NCBI GenBank assembly: GCA_937969105.1
Contig: CALBUZ010000030.1
Coordinates: 1 to 12,251, forward strand
Length of the DNA: 12,251 bases
Reading direction: 5' to 3'
Source: an uncultured Collinsella sp.
Lineage (GTDB): Bacteria > Actinomycetota > Coriobacteriia > Coriobacteriales > Coriobacteriaceae
The notes beneath the pieces are model-generated. The model saw only the letters and a list, made by a program, of their open reading frames with translations, was not told the origin of the DNA and ran no database searches. Both the position numbers and the translations under genes were made by a program. Each line of letters starts with the position of its first letter. Position 1 is the stretch's first letter. Positions 1 to 6,326 of this stretch are shown one piece after another.

Positions 1-1158
1 CTGTACAAGGCCTTCTCCTGGAACCCCGGCTATCGGGAGTTCTTCGCCGTGAAGGCCACCCCCAACCCCCAGATCCTGAAAATTTTACAGGAGGAGGGCT
101 GCGGCACCGACTGCTCCTCCCTCACCGAGCTGATGATGTCTGACCGCTGCGGCTTTGCCGGCGATCAGATCATGTTCTCCTCCAACGAAACGCAGGGGCG
201 CGAGTTCGCGCGCGCCAGCCGTCAGGGCGCGATCATCAATCTGGATGATTTCACCCATATTGATTTCTTAGAAGAAACGATCGGTCATATTCCGGAGACC
301 ATCAGCTGCCGTTACAATCCGGGTGGAGTATTTGAACTGAGCAACGGAATCATGGACAACCCTGGAGATTCCAAATACGGCATGACAAAGGATCAGCTCA
401 TCGAAGCGTTTAAGATTTTAAAGGATAAGGGAGCAAAGCATTTCGGTGTCCATGCATTTCTTGCCAGCAATACCGTCACAAACGAATACTATCCGAAGCT
501 TGCAGGAGAACTGTTTGAACTGATCGTGGAATTAAAGGAAAAGACCGGATGTGATATCAGATTCGTAAATCTTTCCGGTGGTGTGGGAATCCCTTATACA
601 CCGGACAAGGAGCCGAATGATATCGCTGTCATCGGAGAAGGTGTGCACAAAAAGTTCGATGAGATCTTAGTTCCGGCAGGACTTGGGGATGTATCCATTT
701 ATACCGAGATGGGACGTTTCATGCTCGGACCTTACGGATGCCTTGTGACGAAGGCCATCCATGAGAAACATATCTACAAAGAGTATATTGGTGTGGATGC
801 ATGTGCAGCAAACCTGATGCGTCCGGCAATTTACGGGGCATATCATCACATTACGGTTCTTGGAAAAGAAAATGCACCATGCGATCACGTGTATGATGTG
901 ACAGGAAGTCTTTGCGAGAACTGTGATAAGTTCGCGGTTGACCGGAAACTGCCAGAGATCGACATGGGAGATTATCTTGTGATCCACGATACCGGAGCAC
1001 ATGGATTTTCCATGGGATATAATTACAATGGACGTCTTCGTTCTACAGAATTACTGCTCAAAGAAGACGGAAGTGTGAAGATGATCCGCCGTGCAGAGAC
1101 ACCGGAAGATTACTTTGCAACATTTGACTGTTTTGATGATATCAGGATTACAAAATAA
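1..1158 (+). CDS. lysA: Diaminopimelate decarboxylase, 5' partial
   Basis: A PLP enzyme of the alanine-racemase-fold decarboxylase family that converts meso-diaminopimelate to L-lysine and CO2, the last step of lysine synthesis. The frame is open from base 1, so the gene starts upstream; the GTG at 49 is an internal Val codon, not a start. The visible 385 residues lack roughly the first 35 of a usual protein of about 420. Motifs (partial numbering): FAVKATPNP with the PLP lysine at residue 18; HFGVHAFLASNT; the glycine loop SGGVGIP; EMGRF in place of the common EPGR; and GSLCENCDKFA, the region of the catalytic cysteine (CESGD in many relatives). It ends at TAA 1156-1158. Codon use is strongly GC-biased up to about base 180-240 and AT-richer after, although the protein alignment stays coherent. 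The family assignment is secure. A carboxynorspermidine decarboxylase relative is possible but less likely given these motifs. Confidence 0.9.
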   Translation: MYKAFSWNPGYREFFAVKATPNPQILKILQEEGCGTDCSSLTELMMSDRCGFAGDQIMFSSNETQGREFARASRQGAIINLDDFTHIDFLEETIGHIPETISCRYNPGGVFELSNGIMDNPGDSKYGMTKDQLIEAFKILKDKGAKHFGVHAFLASNTVTNEYYPKLAGELFELIVELKEKTGCDIRFVNLSGGVGIPYTPDKEPNDIAVIGEGVHKKFDEILVPAGLGDVSIYTEMGRFMLGPYGCLVTKAIHEKHIYKEYIGVDACAANLMRPAIYGAYHHITVLGKENAPCDHVYDVTGSLCENCDKFAVDRKLPEIDMGDYLVIHDTGAHGFSMGYNYNGRLRSTELLLKEDGSVKMIRRAETPEDYFATFDCFDDIRITK

Positions 1159-1187
1159 AAGAGTTAGGATGTACAGGTAAAATAATG

Positions 1188-1222
1188 GAGGACGCAATCC
1201 CGGGGGAACGGGATGCGTCCTC
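1188..1222 (+). terminator. Hairpin after lysA, probable terminator
   Basis: Arms 1188-1202 and 1209-1222 pair over 14 bp with one bulged A (1196 or 1197) and a 6-nt loop. The stem contains GAGGACGCA on the left and TGCGTCCTC on the right. It begins about 30 nt after the lysA stop. The following T-run is weak (TGTTGGTTT), so it may be an imperfect terminator. Confidence 0.6.
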
Positions 1223-1255
1223 TGTTGGTTTAAGAAAACGATGTGCCGCAAAAAG

Positions 1256-1292
1256 AAAGACCTCAGATTTCCGATTGGAAACCTGAGGTCTT
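1256..1292 (-). terminator. Terminator of the tRNA-Leu gene
   Basis: Arms around 1257-1273 and 1278-1293 pair over about 17 bp with a single A/C mismatch (AAAGACCTCAG and its reverse complement CTGAGGTCTTT, with a four-base loop near 1274-1277). Read on the minus strand it lies a few bases beyond the tRNA 3' end and is followed by TTTCTTTTT, a good U-tract. On the plus strand it is followed by TTTTATAT, so it may also stop read-through from lysA. Confidence 0.75.
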
Positions 1293-1297
1293 TTATA

Positions 1298-1381
1298 TGC
1301 CGGCAGTGGGACTTGAACCCACACGATGTTGCCATCAACAGATTTTGAGTCTGCCTCGTCTGCCAATTCCGACATGCCGGC
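1298..1381 (-). tRNA. tRNA-Leu (anticodon CAA)
   Basis: An 84-nt class II tRNA on the minus strand. The acceptor stem is GCCGGCA paired with TGCCGGC, with discriminator A at 1298. The anticodon stem CAGA/TCTG closes the loop CTCAAAA, giving anticodon CAA, which reads UUG. A long variable arm (GATG..CATC) identifies a leucine-type tRNA, and the T arm is GTGGG-TTCAAGT-CCCAC. The terminal CCA is not encoded, since the discriminator is followed by TATA. This is common in Firmicutes, which then rely on CCA-adding enzyme. It is a single gene with its own terminator downstream and a plausible promoter upstream. Confidence 0.93.
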
Positions 1382-1394
1382 GCGAACAAATATT

Positions 1395-1423
1395 ATATTA
1401 ACATATGAAAGACGCATTTGCAA
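1395..1423 (-). promoter_or_regulatory. Candidate promoter of tRNA-Leu
   Basis: On the minus strand, TTGCAA (1418-1423), a 17-nt spacer and TAATAT (1395-1400) precede the tRNA 5' end, so the leader would be very short. A perfect TATAAT at 1392-1397 overlaps the same block but has no good -35 at standard spacing. The match is by eye only. Confidence 0.45.
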
Positions 1424-1460
1424 GCCTTTTTATGATTTCGGGAATAGGACTTTTGGTTCA

Positions 1461-1489
1461 TTGACAGAAGTTATCATATATGATAACTT
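1461..1489 (+). promoter_or_regulatory. Promoter with embedded palindromic operator
   Basis: TTGACA (1461-1466), a 17-nt spacer and the extended -10 TGA-TAACTT (1481-1489) form a sigma-A-type promoter reading toward the XRE gene at 1533. Bases 1468-1489 are a perfect 22-bp palindrome (half-site AAGTTATCATA followed by its exact reverse complement). It fills the spacer and covers the -10, so a dimeric repressor bound there would block RNA polymerase. Autoregulation by the downstream HTH protein is the simplest inference. Confidence 0.65.
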
Positions 1490-1532
1490 TAGAATACATG
1501 AGCACGATTTATAAAGGTGTAAGGGGGCGGAT

Positions 1533-1748
1533 ATGCAGGAACATAATCACGCCAGACAGGAAATTGCAGCCCAGCTTCGGCAGGTGCGAAAGGAGCAGGG
1601 GATGACACAGGAACGGCTCGCAGAAAAAGTCGGTACCAGAAAGTCAAATATTTCCCGTCTGGAGAGCGGGAGATATAATCCGAGTCTGGACTTTCTGGAA
1701 AAAGTTGCAGGAGGACTTGGCAGGGAGATTGAGGTAAAAGTCACGTGA
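1533..1748 (+). CDS. Small XRE-family HTH regulator (HigA-like antitoxin or repressor)
   Basis: This 71-residue protein is almost entirely a Cro/C1-type helix-turn-helix, spanning about residues 9-66. QGMTQERLAEKVG forms helices 1-2, TRKSNISRLESGR the recognition region, and NPSLDFLEKVAGGLG the last helices. The ATG at 1533 is preceded by AGGGGGCGG (1522-1530) at good spacing. Proteins of this size and sequence type usually follow a RelE/HigB-like toxin gene in clostridia. No toxin-like reading frame is present in the 150 bases upstream, which hold only the tRNA promoter and the operator. It likely binds the 22-bp palindrome at 1468-1489. The next gene begins 19 bp downstream, suggesting one transcript. 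DNA binding is secure; an antitoxin role is uncertain. Confidence 0.8.
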   Translation: MQEHNHARQEIAAQLRQVRKEQGMTQERLAEKVGTRKSNISRLESGRYNPSLDFLEKVAGGLGREIEVKVT

Positions 1749-1767
1749 GGAGGAAGATGCAAAAAGC

Positions 1768-2040
1768 ATGACGATGAAACTTGGAAATTATAAGGATAAC
1801 GACGTGGAACTGTGCCGTACCACCAATTCCAGAGTGAGTACACATACGGCGGAGGCACTGCTTGAACAGCACATTCCATTTACAAAGAACAGTAAAAAGA
1901 TTCCTTTTTTCAAGAGGGAAATCTACCAGGGCGTGGTTACTATCTGGGGGATCACCGTCAATCCACGCCGATAAGGGCAGGCACGCCGCGTGATCGATGG
2001 TATGGATCGTGCATACCGGGAGTGTCTGGAGTTATCCAAT
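1768..2040 (+). pseudogene. Small hypothetical protein, broken by in-frame TAA and by a junction
   Basis: A 68-residue frame from ATG 1768 (MTMKLGNYKDNDVELCRTT...) stops at TAA 1972-1974. The same frame then continues sensibly as GQARRVIDGMDRAYRE..LELSNY up to about 2040, where the GC-rich sequence begins. The segment VELCRTTNSRVSTHTAEALLEQHIPF followed by IPFFKREIYQG looks like a small Lachnospiraceae family, recalled from memory and perhaps distantly like DUF2007 proteins; the function is unknown. The TAA sits where a Tyr codon would fit, suggesting one nonsense base change, or a sequencing error. AGGAGG at 1748-1753 is 14 nt from ATG 1768. A four-codon frame at 1757-1771 (MQKA, stop) lies nearer and overlaps the start as ATGA. 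The true 3' end is lost at the junction. Confidence 0.55.
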
Positions 2041-2657
2041 TATCCCCATACTTCCACGGCTATCGCTCCAGCACCGCGGACGATATCCGCGAGCAACTCG
2101 CCTACCGCGAGGCCAATGCCGAGCGCCTGGCCTCGTTCAACCCCACGCGCACGCTGTCTGCCGGGCGCACCAACATCATGCTCGACGAAGACGCGGGCCT
2201 GCTGATCATCACCTCGCAGAGCCGCTGGCGCGACGCCAACCCCGACATCATCGAGTTCTCACAGGTACTCGGCTGCGATATGGATATCGACGAGCATCGC
2301 ACCGAGATTTACCGCGAGACTAAGGACGGCGAGCGCGAGAGCTATAACCCGCCGCGCTACGACCTGGATTACGACTTTAACCTGACCATCCATGTCAACA
2401 CGCCGTACTTTACCCAGATCAATCTGCGCGTGAACGACTCCACCATCGATCAGCGCGGCTCCATCGAATACCGCGAGGCCAAGCGCCAGGCAACCGAGAT
2501 CCGCGACGCGCTTGTGCAGCTGCGCCAGGAGACGCGCGACAGCGTCGTGGCCGCCAAGGCCCCCAAGACCGCAGTGACCTGCCCCTTCTGCGGAGCCACC
2601 ACCATTCCCGATGCCAGCGGGCGCTGCGAATACTGCGGCGGTGCCATCGGCGCATAG
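2022..2657 (+). CDS. DUF4428-family zinc-ribbon protein, 5'-truncated at a junction
   Basis: The authentic coding sequence appears to start at about 2040 (LSPYFHGYRSSTADDIREQLAYREAN). The GTG at 2022 and its SGVIQ codons come from the foreign left-hand sequence. Relatives carry an N-terminal four-cysteine DUF4428 finger (CDICGGEIG type) before the LSP-F---RSST stretch, and that finger is missing here. The middle (about residues 40-130) is a beta-rich domain with YNPPRYDLDYDFNLTIHVNTPYF. A helical stretch (REAKRQATEIRDALVQLRQETRD) then leads to a C-terminal zinc ribbon with C187, C190, C202 and C205. No membrane helix or signal is visible. It lies 24 bp before the YdjG-like gene, and its own promoter and start have been removed. 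A role with the neighbouring membrane-stress genes is inferred from context only. Confidence 0.75.
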   Translation: MSGVIQLSPYFHGYRSSTADDIREQLAYREANAERLASFNPTRTLSAGRTNIMLDEDAGLLIITSQSRWRDANPDIIEFSQVLGCDMDIDEHRTEIYRETKDGERESYNPPRYDLDYDFNLTIHVNTPYFTQINLRVNDSTIDQRGSIEYREAKRQATEIRDALVQLRQETRDSVVAAKAPKTAVTCPFCGATTIPDASGRCEYCGGAIGA

Positions 2658-2681
2658 CCTCCGGCACGGAAAGGACCGATC

Positions 2682-4004
2682 ATGGCCTTCGAGAGCGTCA
2701 ACTATCAGTGCCCCGCGTGTGGCGGCCCCCTTCACTTTTCCAGTGCCGAGCAAAAGCTCATCTGCGACTACTGCGATTCGCGCTTTGAAGTCGAAGAAGT
2801 CGAGGCCCTCTATCGCGAGCGCCAGGACAAGGCAGACGCCAAAGCCGATGCCGCAGCCGCGGCCCCCAAGCCTGCTGTCGACGGTGCCGTGCAGGAGCTG
2901 GCTCAAAACGCCGGTTACATCTGCTCGTCGTGTGGTGCCGAGCTCGTGTCCGACGGCACCGTCGCCGTTACCACCTGCCCGTACTGCGGCAACTCCGCCG
3001 TAGCGCCCGGTCAGCTTTCGGGCGACTTCTCGCCCGACCTGGTGATTCCGTTTAAGCTCGGGCGCGACGATGTCACGGCCGCGCTCAAGGAACACTACAA
3101 GGGCAAGATCTTGCTGCCCAAGAGCTTTGTCACCGGCAACCACATCGACGAGGTCCAAGGCGTCTACGTGCCGTTTTGGCTCTACGGTGCCCGCGTGGAC
3201 GGCGAAGTGTACTTTGATGCGACCAACGAGACCGTGACTGAGGAATCCGATCGCACCGTCACGACCACCGACCACTACGACGCCTACCGTAAAGGCAATA
3301 TCTCGTTTGAGCGCGTGCCCGTCGACGGATCGTCCAAGATGCCCGACGGCCACATGGACGCCATCGAGCCGTTTGACTACGACGCGCTGCGCCCGTTCTC
3401 GGTCGCATATATGCCCGGCTACATCGCCAACCGCTACGACGAGGATTGCGAAACCTGCAAGGCGCGCGCCGAGCGTCGTATGGAGGAGAGCACGATCTCG
3501 GCCCTGCGCGAGACTGTTGTCGACGAATATGACGATGCCACGGTCGAAAGCAAGCAGCTCGACTACACCTGGGAAGACAGCGACTACGCCCTGTTCCCCG
3601 TCTGGATGCTCTCCACCTCGTGGAACGGCAAGAGCTACCTGTTTGCCATGAACGGCCAGACCGGTCGCATGGTCGGCGAGCTCCCCTGCTCCAAGCCCAA
3701 GCTCGCCATCGCCTCGGTGCTGTTCTTTGTGATTGGGTTTGTCCTCTCCCAGATTCTCTTTATGGGTGGGAATGCCTTCGATCCGGACTACCTCGCCTTT
3801 GATGTCGAGGGCATCCTCATCAACATCGTCGCGCCGTTGATTATCGTGGTCATCGCAGACGTGCTGCTGGTGGGCCAGCTCAAGACAGCCAACGAGGCCA
3901 CCCACGCCGATTGCTACTGTGGCGAGCTCGACCTGACCGAGAAGCACGACACCTTCAGCCACACCGAGACCACCGTTGTCATGAAGGACAACAAGGACGA
4001 TTAG
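2682..4004 (+). CDS. Double zinc-ribbon membrane protein (YdjG-like)
   Basis: This 440-residue protein begins with two zinc ribbons: C10, C13, C28, C31, then C81, C84, C99, C102. An Ala/Lys/Asp-rich linker (about 45-75) separates them. A large soluble domain follows (about 105-335; IPFKLGRDDVTAALKEHYKGK, VQGVYVPFWLYGARVDG, PVWMLSTSWNGKSYLFAMNGQTG), then two membrane helices at about 340-360 and 379-400. Database entries often label such proteins helicase PriA-like or TFIIB-type zinc ribbon because of the fingers, but no helicase motifs are present. The architecture matches YdjG of the B. subtilis pspA (ydjFGHI) operon, where the protein helps bring PspA to the membrane. Start ATG 2682 has GGAAAGG at 2668-2674. 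The adjacent SPFH gene supports the assignment. Confidence 0.78.
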   Translation: MAFESVNYQCPACGGPLHFSSAEQKLICDYCDSRFEVEEVEALYRERQDKADAKADAAAAAPKPAVDGAVQELAQNAGYICSSCGAELVSDGTVAVTTCPYCGNSAVAPGQLSGDFSPDLVIPFKLGRDDVTAALKEHYKGKILLPKSFVTGNHIDEVQGVYVPFWLYGARVDGEVYFDATNETVTEESDRTVTTTDHYDAYRKGNISFERVPVDGSSKMPDGHMDAIEPFDYDALRPFSVAYMPGYIANRYDEDCETCKARAERRMEESTISALRETVVDEYDDATVESKQLDYTWEDSDYALFPVWMLSTSWNGKSYLFAMNGQTGRMVGELPCSKPKLAIASVLFFVIGFVLSQILFMGGNAFDPDYLAFDVEGILINIVAPLIIVVIADVLLVGQLKTANEATHADCYCGELDLTEKHDTFSHTETTVVMKDNKDD

Positions 4005-4052
4005 CCATTCTGACCAATACCACCCGGCCTTTGACGAGAAAGGAAGATCACC

Positions 4053-5294
4053 ATGGGACTCTTGAAAGCTGGATTGGGAGCTGCCGGCGGCGTCATGGCC
4101 GACCAGTGGAAGGAATTTATCTATTGCGAATCGATGCCCGCTGACGTCTTAGCCTGCAAGGGCAGCAAGCGCACCGGCGGCCGCAGCTCCAACACGCGCG
4201 GCGAGGACAACGTCATCTCCAACGGCTCGGTCATCGCCGTCAACGACGGCCAGGGCATGCTCGTGGTGCAAAACGGCAAGATCATCGAGGTCGCGCTGGA
4301 GCCTGGCGAGTTTGTCTTTGACACCGGCAGCGAGCCGAGCGTCTTTAGCGGCAACCTGGGCGACTCCATCAAGGAGACGTTCGCCAATATCGGCAGCCGC
4401 TTTACCTTTGGCGGCGACGCGGGCAAAGACCAACGTGTCTACTTCATCAACACCAAGGAGATCATCGGCAACAAGTACGGCACCGCCTCGCCCGTGCCCT
4501 TCCGCGTGGTCGATAACAACATTGGCTTGGACGTCGACATCTCCGTGCGCTGCAACGGCGAGTATTCGTACCGCATCACCAACCCGCTGCTGTTCTACAC
4601 CAACGTGTGCGGCAACGTGACCGATAGCTACACGCGCGACAAGATCGACAGTCAGCTTAAGTCCGAGCTGCTCACCGCTCTGCAACCCGCCTTTGCCAAG
4701 ATCTCGGAGATGGGCATCCGCTACAGCGCCATCCCCGGCCACACCACCGAACTCGCCCGCGCGCTCAACGAGGTCCTCTCCGCTGACTGGCGTGACCTGC
4801 GCGGTGTCGAGATCGTGAGCTTTGGCGTCAACTCCATCGCCGCCTCGCAAGAAGACGAGCAGATGATCAAGGACCTGCAGAAGGCCGCGGTCATGCGCGA
4901 TCCCACCATGGCAGCCGCCAACATCGCCAGCGCCCAGAGCGATGCGATGCGCGCAGCAGCCGCCAACCCCAACGGCGCGATGGCCGGCTTTATGGGTATG
5001 GGCATGGCGGGCGGCATGGGCGGCATGAACGCCAGCCAGCTGTTCGCCGCCGGCCAGGCACGGCAGCAGGCTGCCCCACAGCCAGCTCCGGCACCCGCCC
5101 CCGCACCGGCTCCTGCCGCTGCCCCCGCGGCCGGCACGTGGACCTGCAGTTGCGGTGCCACCAACACCGGCAAGTTCTGCCCCGAGTGCGGCAGTCCCGC
5201 ACCCGCCCCGGCACCGGCCAAGTGGTTCTGCCCCAACTGCGGCAGCGAAAACGGTGGCAAGTTCTGCAGCAACTGCGGAACGCCCAGACCCTAG
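4053..5294 (+). CDS. SPFH-domain protein with two C-terminal zinc ribbons (YdjI-like)
   Basis: A 413-residue member of the SPFH (band 7/flotillin-like) group often annotated as virion core protein. The N terminus (MGLLKAGLGAAGGVMADQWKEFIYCE) has no transmembrane helix. The SPFH core covers roughly residues 55-270 (GQGMLVVQNGKIIEVALEPGEF, PVPFRVVDNNIGLDVDISVRCNGEYSYRI, WRDLRGVEIVSFGVNSI). An Ala/Met/Gly-rich region and a Pro-Ala linker (about 340-361) follow. Two zinc ribbons end the protein: C365, C367, C376, C379 (an atypical CxC first knuckle) and C393, C396, C405, C408. Start ATG 4053 has AGGAAG at 4041-4046. It lies 48 bp after the zinc-ribbon membrane gene. In B. subtilis YdjI acts with YdjG, YdjH and PspA at stressed membrane; a similar scaffold role is inferred. 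Confidence 0.82.
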   Translation: MGLLKAGLGAAGGVMADQWKEFIYCESMPADVLACKGSKRTGGRSSNTRGEDNVISNGSVIAVNDGQGMLVVQNGKIIEVALEPGEFVFDTGSEPSVFSGNLGDSIKETFANIGSRFTFGGDAGKDQRVYFINTKEIIGNKYGTASPVPFRVVDNNIGLDVDISVRCNGEYSYRITNPLLFYTNVCGNVTDSYTRDKIDSQLKSELLTALQPAFAKISEMGIRYSAIPGHTTELARALNEVLSADWRDLRGVEIVSFGVNSIAASQEDEQMIKDLQKAAVMRDPTMAAANIASAQSDAMRAAAANPNGAMAGFMGMGMAGGMGGMNASQLFAAGQARQQAAPQPAPAPAPAPAPAAAPAAGTWTCSCGATNTGKFCPECGSPAPAPAPAKWFCPNCGSENGGKFCSNCGTPRP

Positions 5295-5313
5295 CCCCTC
5301 TATCTGGTAATTG

Positions 5314-5335
5314 GCGGGGGATCCGCCGCCCCCGC
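5314..5335 (+). promoter_or_regulatory. GC hairpin between the SPFH and lipoprotein genes
   Basis: GCGGGGG (5314-5320) and CCCCCGC (5329-5335) form a 7-bp GC stem with an 8-nt loop. It is followed by ATTTGCTTCT, not a clean T-run. It could be a partial terminator or an RNA-processing/stability element that sets lower or separate expression of the lipoprotein gene. No promoter is obvious between it and ATG 5375. Confidence 0.4.
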
Positions 5336-5374
5336 ATTTGCTTCTATGGGTTTCGTTCGATAAAGGAGGACACC

Positions 5375-6217
5375 ATGAAGACAACGTTCAAAAAGTCCGT
5401 ACTCGCATTCCTGACATGCGTCCTGGCGCTCGCCTTTGCCCTGACGGGCTGCAGCGGCGGCGGCAAGGACCCCAAGGCCAACTTCGTCGGCAGCTGGCAG
5501 TACTCGGGTGGAACCTTGGACGGCGAAGAGCTCACCGATGAGTACATGGATATGCTCAAGGAGTGGGGCCTCAACTGTATCCTGATTCTCGACGAAGACG
5601 GCACGGGCGTCCTCGACATGTTCCTTGAGGTCGCCGACCTGAAATGGGAGGCCAAGGACGCCACCACCGTAACGATTACCGCCGTAGATGAGTCGCACGA
5701 CCTGAAGCTCAAAGACGACAAGCTCGTCCTCGAGGTGGACGGCGACAAGCTTATCTTTACCAAGTCCGACAAGGACCTGTCCGGCACGGTGAAGAAGGAT
5801 CGCGAGGCGGCCGAGAAGGAAGAAGAGATCGATGAGGCCGTCGAAGACGATGACGTCCAGAGCATCGAAATCTCCCCCGCCGTCACCGTCGCCGATGACG
5901 ACCTGTGCACCATCACCATCACCGAGAAGTTCAAAGACGACTGGGGCGACATCGGCTTTGTCGTTAACATCACCAACAAGAGCGACAAGGACCTGACCTT
6001 CTACGCTCCCTCCGGCAAGACCAATGTCAACGGCACCATGAAGGACCCCTGGTTCTCGGCTCACCTGATGCCCGGCACCAACGCCACTGAGGAATTCACA
6101 TTCTCGAGCGGCGAGCTTGACAGCCTTGACGACCTGGTCAACACGACCATCGGCATCGACGCCTACCTGACCGATTCCTACGAGGACGTCGCCTCCTACA
6201 GCGCAACCATCGCGTAG
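5375..6217 (+). CDS. Lipoprotein with lipocalin-like and DUF4352-like regions
   Basis: This is a 280-residue exported lipoprotein. MKTTFKKSVLAFLTCVLALA and the lipobox LTGC give Cys26 as the lipidated residue, followed by SGGGKD. Residues about 34-130 (FVGSWQYSGGTLDGEEL..LILDEDGTGVL..LVLEVDGDKLIFTK) resemble the GxW lipocalin-like beta domain frequent in gut lipoproteins. An acidic helical linker covers 130-160. Residues about 163-280 (VTVADDDLCTITITEKFK, IGFVVNITNKSDKDLTF, ATEEFTFSSGELDSL) look like a DUF4352-type Ig-fold. Start ATG 5375 is set by AAAGGAGG at 5362-5369 and by the signal peptide; the frame is open further upstream, but that overlaps the SPFH gene. It closes the cluster before the terminator at 6268. 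No binding partner can be read from the sequence. Confidence 0.82.
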   Translation: MKTTFKKSVLAFLTCVLALAFALTGCSGGGKDPKANFVGSWQYSGGTLDGEELTDEYMDMLKEWGLNCILILDEDGTGVLDMFLEVADLKWEAKDATTVTITAVDESHDLKLKDDKLVLEVDGDKLIFTKSDKDLSGTVKKDREAAEKEEEIDEAVEDDDVQSIEISPAVTVADDDLCTITITEKFKDDWGDIGFVVNITNKSDKDLTFYAPSGKTNVNGTMKDPWFSAHLMPGTNATEEFTFSSGELDSLDDLVNTTIGIDAYLTDSYEDVASYSATIA

Positions 6218-6267
6218 CGGCATGTAACATCAGCCGCGGATTGGCGGACACATCCGCGCACACCAGA

Positions 6268-6306
6268 CGGGACCGCAGGAGTTAATCCTGCGGTCCCGCC
6301 GTTTTT
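6268..6306 (+). terminator. Strong intrinsic terminator closing the plus-strand cluster
   Basis: A perfect 13-bp stem (CGGGACCGCAGGA at 6268-6280, its complement at 6286-6298), loop GTTAA, then CCG and TTTTT (6302-6306). It sits 50 nt after the lipoprotein stop and about 20 nt beyond the 3' end of the convergent response-regulator gene. The T-run is on the plus-strand side only. A smaller 7-bp hairpin (6235-6241 with 6252-6258) precedes it. Confidence 0.88.
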
Positions 6307-6326
6307 ATGCCGATGCGCGACGAGCT

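Noticed and set aside
49-51. GTG as the start of lysA
   Set aside because: The frame is open to base 1 and reads FFAVKATPNP across it, so the codon is an internal Val beside the PLP lysine.
1298-1381. tRNA-Leu as an integration (att) site
   Set aside because: No integrase, no direct repeat of the tRNA 3' end and no phage or island gene was found in the window.
1498-1614. Small frame starting at ATG 1498, considered as a missing toxin
   Set aside because: It has no ribosome site or toxin-like motif, and most of it overlaps the XRE gene in another frame.
2259-3962. Long open frame of 567 codons on the minus strand
   Set aside because: It is antisense to the DUF4428 and YdjG-like genes, which have zinc-ribbon motifs and ribosome sites. 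Its translation is a Val/Gly/Ala/Asp-rich mirror of GC-rich codons with no domain.
5084-5135. Repetitive CCGGCACCCGCCCC-like DNA
   Set aside because: It is the coding sequence of the Pro-Ala linker in the SPFH protein, a low-complexity peptide, not a CRISPR array or independent DNA repeat.
5138-5374. Upstream extension of the lipoprotein frame
   Set aside because: It overlaps the SPFH zinc ribbons. The signal peptide, lipobox and AAAGGAGG place the start at 5375.
4149-5384. Open frame of 411 codons on the minus strand opposite the SPFH gene
   Set aside because: It has the same mirror composition and no motifs, and the plus-strand frame has a clear SPFH domain and ribosome site.
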